NCBI RefSeq assembly: GCF_001704415.2
Contig: NW_017189517.1
Location: forward strand, 3,297,167 to 3,361,166
DNA length: 64,000 nucleotides
DNA from: Capra hircus
Taxonomy: Eukaryota > Chordata > Mammalia > Artiodactyla > Bovidae
Direction: 5' to 3'
Shown: positions 11,215 through 21,852 of the stretch, one piece after another
How the letters are laid out: each line of letters starts with the position of its first letter
Position numbering within the stretch: the first letter of the stretch is position 1
Program-made: the position numbers and the translations under genes
Notes under the pieces: generated by a model
Seen by the model: the letters and a program-made list of their open reading frames with translations, nothing else
Told to the model about the DNA's origin: nothing
The model's database searches: none

Positions 11215-11345
11215 ATGTATTATTATCCTTACATTACAAGGGAGAAAATGGAGGCCCATAGAAGTTCAGTAACCTTCCCATGGTCATACAGTTAGTATTG
11301 GATTGGGGCCCAGATTGGTCACACCCCAAAGTGTATCCTGCTTTT
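11215..11345 (-). repeat. MIR SINE fragment
   Basis: Antisense MIR core: ttattatccttacattacaa, gggagaaaatggaggcccat, ttcccatggtcatacagtta. Strongly diverged, as expected for this ancient family. Confidence 0.65.
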
Positions 11346-11560
11346 TGCTGTAAGCCATGCTGAATCTGAGGTTAGAGGTCAATACTTCATCGTTGACATG
11401 TTGCCTTTGACTGGAATGACATGTAAGCATCTGAAAGACTAAATTTTTTTCTTAGACTCTATCACTTTATCTTATCCAACATTAGCTCTGTGGATTTTTA
11501 TGAAATATTATAGTGATTAGTTAGATTTGTTCCTAAATTAAATATTTCTGCATGTATTAG
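11346..11560. other. Unique sequence
   Basis: Nothing recognised. Confidence 0.4.
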
Positions 11561-11690
11561 TTTGTTAGGGTTAGCATATAACATTACAAATTGGATGGCT
11601 TAAATAATAGAAATTTGTTTTTTGACATTTCTGGAGAATAAAATTCTATAATGAGGCAGCATTGGTTCCTTCTGAACCAACTGGAGTTCA
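11561..11690 (-). repeat. MLT1-like LTR fragment
   Basis: tattagtttgttagggttag followed by tggatggcttaaataataga resembles the antisense end of MLT1-class LTRs, as also seen at 51275-51665. The text loses similarity to the right. Confidence 0.5.
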
Positions 11691-11879
11691 TATAGTTCAT
11701 ATGAGAGTTGTTTGTGGTGACAGCTCCCTTCCTGGAACAGGCCCTCTGTCTACACTCTTCAGGCAGTTAGAGGGGAGGTCACAGTCTAAAACAATGCTCA
11801 GGCTAAAGAGACCCAAGTTGGGCTGGCAAATTTTGCTCCCTTGCAGTAGGATCCTAGTTTTTCTCATTTAAGTGAACTG

Positions 11880-11892
11880 CAATATGCATATG
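11880..11892 (+). repeat. Target-site duplication, left copy
   Basis: caatatgcatatg here pairs with caatatgtatatg at 12110-12122 (one mismatch) around a SINE. Confidence 0.7.
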
Positions 11893-12109
11893 TGCATCCT
11901 TAATCATTCAGTCGTATCAGACTCTTTGCAACCGCATGGACTATAGTCAGTCAGGCTCCTCTGCCATGGGACTCTCCAAGCAATACTGGAGTGGGCTGCC
12001 ATGCCCTTTTCCAGGGGATCTTCCTTACCCAGGAATCGAACCTGCATCTCTTACATCTCCTGCATTGACAGGTAGATTCTTTACAACTAGCACCTCCTGG
12101 GAAGCCTTA
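11893..12109 (-). mobile_element. Bov-tA SINE
   Basis: The BovB-derived tail is on the left (attcagtcgtatcagactct) and the tRNA-Glu-like head on the right (gattctttacaactagcacc). Full-length, about 217 bp, with a 13-bp imperfect target duplication on each side. Confidence 0.92.
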
Positions 12110-12122
12110 CAATATGTATATG

Positions 12123-13110
12123 CCTGTCCTAAAAGGCAGCACTCTGATTTAGCCACAGTATTGTAACTGTGACCTTACTACTCCCAAGAGCAGTGAGATT
12201 ATTAGTTGGGTAATCTGGGACTTTATTTTCCATTGGTGTGGATGTTCACACTGAATTTAAACAGAGAACATTACTGGATGTTCTGATTGACCCTGTGATC
12301 ACATAACATCTCTGGTATTTTTCAGGAAGACTACTGTCAGGCAAGGAGTCTCCCCCATTCTGCCATATTGTAGTTTACCAAAATCTATTTCATACCAGCC
12401 ATCTAAAGGTAAGGCTTTGATTTATTTTTCTTAGAGTTTATCTTGTTGATTTTATTCAGCCTAATATTCTGGGGAGTCAGGATCATTGAGGATCTTGATT
12501 GTCTCATTGCTCTATCCAGCAAGCCATTATGGAATCTCTGTGGAATAATAAATGCCTTTTTGAATATTATTTGTCCCAGTCAAGGTAAACTCACTGTATT
12601 GATTTACTCAAGTTTATTTCTCAGTATGGTTTTTATCCCAAAGCTCAAGTCAGACTTGTCCTGAAATATCTACCCTTTTCCCTTCTGCATGGTCAAAATT
12701 TTGACTCTTAGTCCTATTACCAAGGCTCTTGCCCAGAATCCTACCCCTTCCCTTCCCTTCAATGGAAGCCAGCTGCTCTTATGAAAGTTTCAGGACAACA
12801 CTGCAACTAATTCAGTAACAGTCTCATTTTCACCAACTAATAAAGACTGTATTTTCCTTTATGCTTTCTAAATGGAGGCATGATTTCATAAAACATAACT
12901 TTTAACTCTGATTTTAGTCTGGCATACAAAGGTTGTCTGTAAGCAGTAGAAGGAACAGGACTAAGACTTGTGATTATGTATGGATCCATGGCACCAACTT
13001 GTTATTATATATGGACTCATGGCACTGAAGCATACTTCTTGCTCTATTGTAGGTGGCTTGAAGATTTCTTGTTTAAAATTCTAGGAGGTCTGAGACTACA
13101 AGCTGCTTTT
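12123..13110. other. Unique sequence
   Basis: About 1 kb with short open frames only; no homology I recognise. Confidence 0.45.
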
Positions 13111-13192
13111 GTTTGCAGTTGTATCCTCAATGCTGAATATAGTGTCTGGCAACTAGTATGTACTTAGTACATGTTCAATGAATGAATGAATG
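13111..13192 (+). repeat. L2 (or MIR) 3' end
   Basis: gtgtctggcaactagtatgt followed by ttcaatgaatgaatgaatgg is the conserved tail of the L2/MIR group, including its ATGA repeats. Confidence 0.55.
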
Positions 13193-13649
13193 GAAGTAGA
13201 ATAAACAGCATAGGCAAAAACCCTATTCAAATTCAGCTACTGAAACCCAGAATTCATCTACATATTCACCCAATCATCCACCAAACATTTACTAGATGCC
13301 TACATGCCAAGTACTAGGTTTATAGTGGGAATATGAGTGATAGTTTCCTTGCCTTTAGAGGACTTACAGTCTAGTGTGGAGAGAGAAAACAATGAGCCAA
13401 AAATCAAACTGTTTCAGATAAAGACATGTACCCAAGAAGAAAACAGTGTTTGCAGGGTGATGATCTTAATGTGACAGAAAATGATCCAGGGGCCTACTAA
13501 GCAAATAGTTTCTTCTGTGGCCAAAGATATGTGGGAAATGGCAGTAAGAGTCTTTGAGCCCACTCCTTGGCCTTCCAAAACAAAACAAAACAAATGCTAT
13601 ACAAATCTCGAACTTGAGACTCTTCTCTTTAATCATATGAACTAACTGC
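13193..13649. other. Mixed: ancient repeat remnant and unique DNA
   Basis: 13255-13390 (ccaaacatttactagatgcc, gaggacttacagtctagtgt) resembles a widespread old interspersed repeat that I cannot name with confidence. The rest is unique. Confidence 0.4.
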
Positions 13650-13767
13650 TTGTGGTGATTGAATAGCATCCTTCAAAAATTCATTCACTTGGAACCTCAG
13701 AATGGGACCTTATTTGGCAATAAGATTGTTGCAGATATAATAAGTTAAAGTGAGGTAATACTGGATT
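13650..13767 (+). mobile_element. MLT1-type LTR, left piece
   Basis: cctcagaatgggaccttatt, aataagattgttgcagatat and gtgaggtaatactggatt are MLT1-class LTR text, interrupted by a BovB end and resuming at 14003. Confidence 0.65.
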
Positions 13768-14002
13768 GTTTTGTTGTTTAGTTGCTAAGTCATGTCCCAC
13801 TCTTTGAGAGCCCATGGACTATAGCATGCCAGGCTTCCCAGTTGTTCACTATCTCCCAGAGTTTGCTCAAACTCATGTCCACTGAATCAGTGATACCATC
13901 CAGCCATCTCATCCTCCGTTGTCCTTTTCTCCTCTTGCCTTCAATCTTTCCCAGCATTAGGATCTTTTCCAATGAGTCAGCTCTTTGCATCAGGTGGTCA
14001 AA
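13768..14002 (-). mobile_element. BovB 3' end, short
   Basis: The terminal ~235 bp of BovB (gttgctaagtcatgtcccac to gcatcaggtggtcaaa). A 4-bp gatt at 13764-13767 and 14003-14006 may be the target duplication. Confidence 0.92.
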
Positions 14003-14309
14003 GATTAGGGTGGTTCTAGTTGGGAGACTGGTATCCTTATAAGAAGAGGGAAATTTGAACACACACACACACACATACACACACAAATACACACACACAC
14101 AGGAGGAAAGTTATTTGTGTGACAACTAAGGCAGAGATGGGAGTTCTGCAAGCCAAGGAAGGCCAGATTGACTGGTGGCAACCATGAAAACTAGGAAGAG
14201 GCAGGAATACTTCCCTAGAGCCTTCTCTCAAACCTATGAGAGAATGACTATCTATTATTTTGAACCACCTAGTTGGTGGTAGTACCTTCTTATGGCAGCC
14301 TGGGAAACT
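14003..14309 (+). mobile_element. MLT1-type LTR, right piece
   Basis: Continuation after the BovB insert: tagggtggttctagttggga, gtatccttataagaagaggg, caagccaaggaaggccagat, ending ccttcttatggcagcctggg. It contains an expanded CA microsatellite at 14060-14102. Confidence 0.65.
14060..14102 (+). repeat. (CA)n microsatellite
   Basis: Interrupted (AC) run with two T/AA interruptions, inside the MLT1 LTR at the place where the family has a short CACA-rich motif. Confidence 0.9.
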
Positions 14310-14689
14310 CCCACATTGCCCAGGTCCTGGCAGTATCTTCCTTTGAGGGATATACTTGTCCTAACCATGTTAATTCCTAGACTGGCTTAGAAAACTAGGC
14401 AGAGTGACTGTCATTTGCATGTTTAGAAGTTTCTGGCAATGATTATCTTTGGTGAATTCTGTTTGCCAGGCCTTCCCCCAATGCTGTTGAAGAACCTCTG
14501 TGGATAAACATTGGGAAGTTCAAATAAACCTAGGTCAAATCTGAGATCATAAGGCATTAAAAATGCCTAAGAATGTTATTTTGCCAGTCATAGTCTATAA
14601 CTTTACAACCAAGAAGGGGCATAAATTAACATAGTTTCATAAAACCCACTTGAGAATCAAATGCATAGAAATGAGGAGGTAGGCACATG
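14310..14689. other. Unique sequence
   Basis: Nothing recognised. Confidence 0.4.
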
Positions 14690-14920
14690 AGACTGTGGCT
14701 TTGGAGCTTAGAAACCTGGCTTGAATGTGGAATCTCATTTCCTCTCCCTTCACCCTGTGTGATCTAGGTCAAGGCAGATAATGGCTCTGAGCCTCCATTC
14801 TTGAAGTCACAGAATAGGGATAATGAGATTGCTGTTCTGGGATTTTATGAAAACTTGAGATAACACAACATAGTACGTCACAATGTGCCTGGCAGATATT
14901 ACACCCCCCCAACAAGGCTG
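14690..14920 (+). repeat. MIR SINE
   Basis: Almost the full MIR order: gactgtggctttggagctta, aacctggcttgaatgtggaa, tgtgtgatctaggtcaaggc, cacagaatagggataatgag, caatgtgcctggcagatatt. Confidence 0.7.
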
Positions 14921-15891
14921 ATACTAGGTTAAACAAAAATCTACAAGTATAGATATATCTGTTTTAGAAAGATAAAATCAATTTGGGAAATTGTTCGGAC
15001 TGTAAAGGGCGAAGGCAGAACTCATTCTTCTCTGTCTTCATTTAATTCTATCCCCAAAGTTAGACTTTCAAGAATGCCTTCCTCACATCTTTAAATTTCT
15101 TACACAACTTGTTGGAATTGTTCCCAGTAGTTCTGTTCAATGTTTAACATAAAGAGTTTCGTGTTCACTTTATCCAGTTTTATTTCAAATCTGGTCTGCT
15201 CACTAAGCCCCTTCAAGCCATCATTCAATTTCAGTCCCCTGCTGTTGGAATCTGCCAAAGTCGAAGAACAACTTCCTCAGCTTAGGTGTGACCATCTATT
15301 AATATTTGTGACTTGGACTCCATGGCTTATATCTAAGTGAGGGTTAGATCAGATCAACATGCTAATCTTGAAGTTCCAAGTTCTCTCTTCACCCTGGCCC
15401 CCTGGCATGGTGCCAGAGAACTGAGGTCAAGGGCAGCGGGCGAGAGCCCTGTGGGGCTATGGAGCATCCCTGCCAGCTGTGGGGCTTTTTCTTTTCTCCC
15501 TTCCACTGACACCACGTCCCAGTGCCCAAGCATCTGTTCATTTTACACAAAGATTTCAAGTTGATGGTTGTCTCCGTCACCTTGCTATCTTCTCCCCGCA
15601 GATGGTCTCCTCACACAGTGTTCCCTTTGAAGTCAGGCAGCCAGCAGTCTTCGGCAGAGAGGGAGCAAGCACATTGCAGCAGTGGGAACAGTTTGTTTTT
15701 GCTCACTCTGTGCTCATTGGGGAGCTTTTAGATCCTTGAGGTTGCCAAACAAGTTCTGGATTCAAGCATCTCACTGCTAATCTGGGAAGGGATGTAGGAA
15801 TAATTGCCTTGGAGCTGAAACTGATATCTTAGCACAATTAATATGATGCCAGCATTAAACATTCAAAGTAAAGAGACAGGATATCATAGGG
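14921..15891. other. Unique sequence with a GC-richer block
   Basis: The middle (about 15380-15740) is GC-richer than its surroundings and carries open frames of 60-90 codons in several phases plus a tctccccgcag acceptor-like site near 15600. I recognise no protein or repeat in it. Treated here as unexplained non-coding sequence. Confidence 0.35.
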
Positions 15892-16009
15892 CATCAATTT
15901 TCAAATGTAGCCAAGGGACCCCTGGGAGCCCCTGAGGTCTTTTTAGGGTATCAGTAAAGTAGAAATTTTTCATAACACTAAAATAGTTTTTGCCTTTTAC
16001 ATTCTCTTT
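15892..16009 (+). mobile_element. hAT-like DNA transposon, piece 1 of 3
   Basis: caattttcaaatgtagccaa, ggagcccctgaggtcttttt and aaatttttcataacactaaa match the start of a non-autonomous mammalian hAT-like element that I know by pattern but cannot name. It continues at 16320 and 16819. Confidence 0.55.
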
Positions 16010-16319
16010 TTTAAAAATTTATTTATTTATTTTTATTGAAATATAGCTGTTTTACAATGTCATTACTTTCTGTTTTATCACAAAGTGAATCAGTTAGTTA
16101 TACATATACTTGGGTTTGCCAACCCAGTACATATATCCCCTTTTTATTTTGGATTTCCTTATTTAGATCACCATGGAGCACTGAGGAGAGTTCCCTGTGC
16201 TATAATGTAGGTTATCTATTTTATGCATAGTTGTGTATATATGTCAATCCTTATCTCCTGTTTCAACTCACCCCCTACGTTTCCCCCTTGGGGTCCATAT
16301 ATTTATTCTCCAAGTCTGG
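16010..16319 (-). mobile_element. L1 3' end (artiodactyl type), inserted in the DNA transposon
   Basis: Antisense L1 tail: T-rich start, ttattgaaatatagctgttt, cacaaagtgaatcagttagt, gagttccctgtgctataatg. Flanked by cattctcttt (16000-16009) and catcctcttt (16320-16329), a 10-bp duplication with one mismatch. Confidence 0.8.
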
Positions 16320-16557
16320 CATCCTCTTTCTTTCATGAGTATATAGTGGACTCTTTCAAAGGCTACACAACAGGTGATTTTGCAATGGGCTAAATGCAGA
16401 AGCAGATATGGAAGTCCACCCTTCATGAGATTTCTAATACTCTAAAGCCCTGTTACCCTCCTCACACGTGTATTTCTGGAAAATGGAATTATTCCATAAA
16501 AAATGTTGTGTTTGTATGTAATGGTTTTAGTATTGCTCTATTAATTAAACTTTTTTG
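16320..16557 (+). mobile_element. hAT-like DNA transposon, piece 2 of 3
   Basis: tatagtggactctttcaaag, gctaaatgcagaagcagata and tctggaaaatggaattattc continue the element begun at 15892. Confidence 0.55.
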
Positions 16558-16818
16558 TTTTTAAATAATTTATTATTGATTCACATGCAGTGGTAAGAAA
16601 TAATAAAGAGAGATCACATTTATTCTTTGCCAAGTTTACCCCAAGGGCAACATTTTGTAAAACTGCAATACTATAGCACAGCCAGGTATTGACCTTGATC
16701 CAATCAAGAACAGAGGGAACAATTCCATCCTTTGGAGGTTATGGCCCCTTATTAGCCACACTCACCCATCCCCCACCATAGCTCCTGATAACCAAGAATC
16801 TGTTCTCAACTCTTACAA
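16558..16818 (-). mobile_element. Old L1 3' UTR fragment
   Basis: Antisense L1: ttattgattcacatgcagtg, aataataaagagagatcaca, gccaggtattgaccttgatc. It interrupts the DNA transposon a second time. Confidence 0.6.
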
Positions 16819-16987
16819 TCTGTTAGTTAAATGAATTAATACACAAATACATTAACCTTTTAAAATCGATTTTAGTTATTTATACAGAACATTTTGATAG
16901 GTATAACTCACGATTACAAGAGGTCTTTGGCATGTGCAGTAATTTTTAAGACTATAAGAGATCCTAAGATGAAAATGTTTGAGAGGT
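16819..16987 (+). mobile_element. hAT-like DNA transposon, piece 3 of 3
   Basis: gttaaatgaattaatacaca, gtaatttttaagactataag and the end atgaaaatgtttgagaggta complete the element. Confidence 0.5.
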
Positions 16988-17195
16988 ACCAGGGTCATGG
17001 TTAGGAGCACAGACTACATGGGCTCCCTTCCCACCTCCACCAGCTTCTAGTTGTGAGTTGGACAAGTACTAACCCTATATGTGTATCAGTTTCTTAATCA
17101 GTAAAGTGGGGAAAACCTCATCAGAACATTCAAATTCAGTGAGTTCATGCTTATAAAGTACCTTGAAAAATGCTTTGCACATAGTAACTATTATG
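16988..17195 (+). repeat. MIR SINE
   Basis: MIR order is visible: ggttaggagcacagactaca, gttgtgagttggacaagtac, cagtttcttaatcagtaaag, aatgctttgcacatagtaac. Confidence 0.7.
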
Positions 17196-17632
17196 TAAGA
17201 GTTCAGGGTGGTTCTTGTTGGATGCCTGCATCTAGCAATGGTTTTTTGTGAAAGGGCCAACTGAGAACACAGGGGCAGCTCTGTGCCTTGACCCCACACT
17301 TAGAATATGTTAATAATTTGCCCCTGTGCTCTCTCCATGTCTGGATCCCACCTCTTATCAGTGTTGAGTCAAATTCTACCTCTTCTGCTCAGTGTTTCTT
17401 GAATACTTTCACACTCTCTGAAAACCCAGATCACTCATTTGTGGCTCTTACACTTGCTTGCTACATTTAATCACATGCCTTATTAGCTGAGTCTTGAAGT
17501 GTTTTAGTTTAACTGCTTCTTGCCAGGACATCTTGATTGTGAGTGTCTGAGACTTACAGGGTCTTCTCTATTCTTAATTCCCTAAACATGAGATACTTAG
17601 GATATGCCTTTTTTGAATGAGTGAACTGTATG
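17196..17632. other. Unique sequence
   Basis: Nothing recognised beyond short open frames. Confidence 0.4.
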
Positions 17633-17642
17633 CCAGAATATA

Positions 17643-17823
17643 TATGTTAGTTGCACAGTCTTGTCTGAGTCTTTGCAACCCCATGGACTGTAGCCCACCT
17701 GGCTCTGCTGTCCATGGAATTCTCCAAGCCATTTCCTTCTCCAGGGGATCTTCCTGACAGAGGGATTGAACCCAGTTTCTGCATTGCAGGCAGTTTTTTT
17801 ACCATCTGAGTTACAGGGAAGTC
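17643..17823 (-). mobile_element. Bov-tA SINE with internal deletion
   Basis: Tail left, tRNA head right (tttaccatctgagttacagg). About 25 bp of the middle segment are missing. A perfect 10-bp target duplication ccagaatata lies at 17633-17642 and 17824-17833. Confidence 0.92.
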
Positions 17824-17833
17824 CCAGAATATA

Positions 17834-18855
17834 AGACCTGTATTAATCCTAAGCCTAAACATTCTATTTGTAAGTTCTTGTAGGATATGTGTTTTAAAAG
17901 TGATAACACTCTGCACTTTGTAACACAGCCTTTGAAATTATTTATTACCAAGTAAGATCTAAGAATGACAAATAGACAAAAATTTCCAAGTTCATAGTGA
18001 TATCTACTCATTTATTGATTTCAGTTGGAAATAGGTTAATCTTTCTGTTCTTTCATGAACACACAATTATTTCACTGAGCTACCAAATTTAAGAATCTGG
18101 GTATATTTCTGTTCATTTGATATATTAATATAACTGTAGCCATAAGGCTACAGTTTCACACATGACAAAGGCTAATTTGGAATGTAAACTATACCCTGCT
18201 TGGGGTGAGCATCATAATTAAGTGACAAAATCCTTGCAAACACCTTTACCTTAGTTTTGTATTTGGGGATTCTTTACACCCGAAATGTGGAAATTTGAAG
18301 CAATTGTGTAGAATGCAAGGGCAGCATAAATAAACACTGATGAAAATGTCTGACGCAGCAACGACCATAAATAATAAGGGGTTGGCATACGCCGAGACCC
18401 CGGGTTATGAGAGGCTTCTTGGCCTGCTGTCAGGGTTAAACCTGAGACAAAAAATGATCATGTGGTTTGATAGCCCACTTTAGTCTCTAATACCACAGGT
18501 GTCCCGATTCTAGCCATTCCAGTGTTAAACTACTAACACCACAATGGTCTGGGAACATCACTTACATTTAGAAAATCAGGATCAAATGACAGCCACGTTT
18601 GCACTGCCCTGTTATCTAAACCACAAGGACAAAATCATTCAGTGATACTTGGGTATTTTCTACCTGTGTTTTCTCACCCAGCACCTGCCATAAATCTTTG
18701 TAACAGAGTGTGTCACGCTGTGCTTACCAGTTTCTGTGTTTTCTTTTCCCAGGACTGAGTTCTTAACCTTATTTTGTATCAGGTAAACTTTAAAACACCT
18801 AGTCAAAGCTCTAGATTCAAGCCATAGGACAAGTAATGGCATATAGCAATCGTTT
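17834..18855. other. Unique sequence with an unexplained CpG-bearing block
   Basis: Between about 18290 and 18640 the text holds several CpGs in an otherwise CpG-poor, AT-rich region (gacgcagcaacgacc, catacgccgagaccccgggt near 18351-18405) plus AT-rich motifs such as ataaataaacac. No repeat or reading frame explains it. A regulatory role is only a guess. Confidence 0.35.
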
Positions 18856-19053
18856 ATGCATATAGACTCTGGAGATACTGCTTGAGTTTGAATCAAAACG
18901 CTGCCATTTTGTGACTGTGTGATCTTGGAAAAGTTACTTAATCTCTCTGTGCTTCAGGTCTCTCATCTGCAATATGTGCATGATGAGAATAGGAAACACT
19001 CGGTAGAGTTTTTGTCAGTTTGAAATGAGTTAATATAAATCACTTAAACAGGG
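18856..19053 (+). repeat. MIR SINE, left piece
   Basis: gactgtgtgatcttggaaaa, taatctctctgtgcttcagg, gaaatgagttaatataaatc and cacttaaacaggg are MIR in order. The missing end follows the BovB at 21820. Confidence 0.75.
19045..19053 (+). repeat. Target-site duplication, left copy
   Basis: taaacaggg here and at 21811-21819 bracket the BovB insertion in the MIR. Confidence 0.85.
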
Positions 19054-20778
19054 TCTTGTTGTTCATTAGCCCAGTCGTGTTAGACTCTTGGCAACTCCAT
19101 GGACTGCAGCACACCAGGCTTTCCTGTCCCTCACCATCTCCCGGAGTTTGCCCAAGTTCATGTCTGTTGCATGGTTATGCCATCTAGCCATCTCATCCTC
19201 TGTCACCCTCTTCTCCTTCTGCCCACAATCTTTTCCAGCATCACGGACTTTTCCAATGAGTTGGCTATTTGCATCAGATGACCAAGATACTGGAGCTTCA
19301 GCATTAGTCCTTGCAATGAGTATTTAGCATTGATCTCCCTTACGATTGACTGGTTTGCTCTTGCTGTCTAAGGGAATCTCGGGAATCTTCCCCAGCACCA
19401 CAGTTTGAAGGCATCAATTCTTTGACACTCTGCCTTCTTTATGGTCCAGCTCTCAAAACTGTATGCAACCATTGCAAAGACCATAGCCTTGACTATACGG
19501 ACCTTTGTTGGCAGAGTAATGTCTCTGCTTTTCAACACACTGTCTAGGTTTGTCATCGCTTTCCTGCCCAGAAGCAATCATCTTCTGATTTCATGGCTGC
19601 AGTCACCATCCGTAGTGATGTTAGAGCCCCAAAAGAGGAAATCTGTCACTACTTCCACCTATTCCCCTTCCATTTGCTGTGAAGTAATGGGGCTGGATGC
19701 CATAATCTTAGTGTTTTGTTTTGTTTTGTTTTGTTTTTAATATTTAGTTTCAAGCTGGCTCTTTCACTTGCCTCCTTTACCCTCATAAAGAGGCTCTTTA
19801 GTTCCTATTCACTTTCTGCCATTCGAGTGGTATCATCCACATTTCTGAGGTTGTTAATGCTTCTCCCACCTATCTTAATTCCAGCTTGTAGCTCATCCAG
19901 CCTGGCATTTCTCATGATGTACTCAGAATATAGGTAAAATAAAGAGGATGACAACAGACAGCCCTGTCATACTCCCTTCTCAATCCCAAACTAATCAGTT
20001 GTTCCATACAGGGTTCTAACTGTTGCTTTTGACCTGCATACAGGTTTCTCAGGAGACAGGTAAGATGGTCTGGTACTCCCCTCTCTTACGAGATTTTCAC
20101 AGCTGGTTATGATCCACACAGTCAAAAGCTTTTAGCATAGTCGATGAAACAGAGATAGTTGTTATTTTTCTAGAATTCCCTTGCTTTCTCTATGATCCAG
20201 TGAATGTTGGTAATTTGATCTCTGGTTCCTCTTCCTTTTCCAAACCCAGCTTGAACATCTGGAAGTTCTTGGTTCGCATAATGCTGAAGCCTAGCATGCA
20301 AGATTTTAAGCATGACCTTACTATCATGGGAGATGAGTGCAGCTGTTCAATGTTCAGCACATTCTTTAGTACTACCCTTCTTGGGAATTGGGATCAAGAT
20401 TGATCTTTTCCAGTCTTGAGGCCACTGCTGAGTCTTCCAGATTTACTGACATATTGAATGCAATACCTTGTTGACATCAGTTTTTAGGGTTTTGAATATC
20501 TCTACTGGAATTCCATCTTAACCACTAGCTTTATTGACAGCAGTGCTTTCTAAGGCCTACTTGACTTCACACTCCAGAATATCTGGTTCAGGGTGACAGA
20601 TGACACCATTGTAGTTATCCAGTTCATTAAGATTTTTTTTTTTTGTACAGTTCTTCCATGTATTCTATCTCTTCATGGTCTCTTCTGCATCTACTAGGTC
20701 TCTACCATTTCTGTCCTTTTTGTGCCCATTTTTGGGTGAAATATTCCCTTGATATTTCCAATTTTCATGAAGAGATCT

Positions 20779-21153
20779 CTAGTCTTTCCCCTTCTGTGAT
20801 GCTCCTATATTTTTACATTCATTGAATAAGGTCTTCTTGTCTCTCCTTTCTATTCTTTGGAACTCTGCATTTAATTGGACGTGACTTTCCCTTTCTCCTT
20901 TGTTTTTCACTTCTCTTTTTTCTTCAGCTTTTTGCAAAGACTCCTCAGATAACCACTTTGCATTCCTCCTTTTCTTTCTCTTTGGGATGGTATTGTTGGC
21001 TGCCTCCTGTACAATATTACAGACCTCCATCCATAGTTCTTCAAGCACACTGTTTACAAGTTCTAATCCCTTGAATCTATTTGACCCCTCCACTACATAT
21101 TCATAGGGGATTTGATTTAAGTCATACCTGGCTGGCCTAGTGATTTTCCCCAC
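20779..21153 (-). pseudogene. BovB polyprotein linker fragment
   Basis: 124 codons of the region between endonuclease and reverse transcriptase. It is the same text as at 62428-62637 on the plus strand (RPFRYDLNQIPYDN there). It holds no catalytic motif and ends at a stop before the polymerase, so it is a relic inside the BovB copy. Confidence 0.75.
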
Positions 21154-21235
21154 TTTCTTTAGATTAAGCCTGAATTTTGCTATGAGAAGCTGATGATCTG
21201 AGTCACAGTCAGCTCCAGGTGTTTTTGTTTTTCTT

Positions 21236-21236
<1 letters not shown>

Positions 21237-21274
<38 letters not shown>
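21237..21274 (+). repeat. Poly(T) tract, 38 bp
   Basis: Uninterrupted T run inside BovB, at a site where the other copies carry only a short T-rich motif (compare 1521-1531 and 41911-41920). Confidence 0.95.
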
Positions 21275-21277
<3 letters not shown>

Positions 21278-21810
21278 CACTGTATACAGCTTCTCTATCT
21301 TCAGCTACAAAGAATGTAATCAATTTGATTCTGGTATTGACCACTGGTGATGTCCACATGTAAAGTTGTCTCTTGTGTTGTTGAAAAAGGGTGTTTGCTA
21401 TGACCAGTGTGTTCTCTTCATGGAATTAAATTAGCTTTTGCCCAGCTTCATTTTGTTCTCCAAGGCCAAATTTGCCTGTTACTGGAGGTATCTCTTGACT
21501 TCCTATTTTGCATTCCTATCCCCAGTGGTGAATAGAACATCATCTTTTGGCCTTCTAGAAGGTCTTGTAGGTCTTAATGGGATATTGACTTGAATTACTG
21601 TGATGTTGAATGACTTGCCTTGGAAACAACTCGAGATCATCCTGTCATTTTTGAGGTTGCACCCAAGTACTGCATTTCAAACTTTCAAACTCTTTTGTTG
21701 ATTATGAGGACTATTCCATTTTTTCTATGGGATTCTTGCCCACAGTAGTAGATAAAGTAGTCATCTCAATTAAATTTGCCCATTTCTGTCCATTTTAGTT
21801 CACTGATTCG

Positions 21811-21852
21811 TAAACAGGGCCTAACTCATAGTAAATATGAATGAATGAATGA
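21811..21852 (+). repeat. MIR SINE, right piece with duplicated target
   Basis: taaacaggg (duplication) followed by cctaactcatagtaaatatg and an ATGA run completes the MIR begun at 18856. Confidence 0.7.

Larger units (their letters stand above)
19054..21810 (-). mobile_element. BovB LINE, 5'-truncated, about 2.8 kb
   Basis: From the BovB 3' end (left) through the reverse-transcriptase region to within the endonuclease (right end near gttcactgattcg). All frames are broken: the longest piece, 20779-21153 on the minus strand, is 124 codons of the linker before the polymerase (TRPARYDLNQIPYEY). A run of 38 T interrupts it at 21237-21274. The 9-bp duplication taaacaggg shows the insertion limits. 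Confidence 0.95.

Noticed and set aside
11893..12109. tRNA-like A/B-box text within SINEs as possible tRNA genes
   Set aside because: These are tRNA-Glu-derived SINE heads; none can fold as an intact tRNA with acceptor stem, and they are followed by BovB-derived tails.
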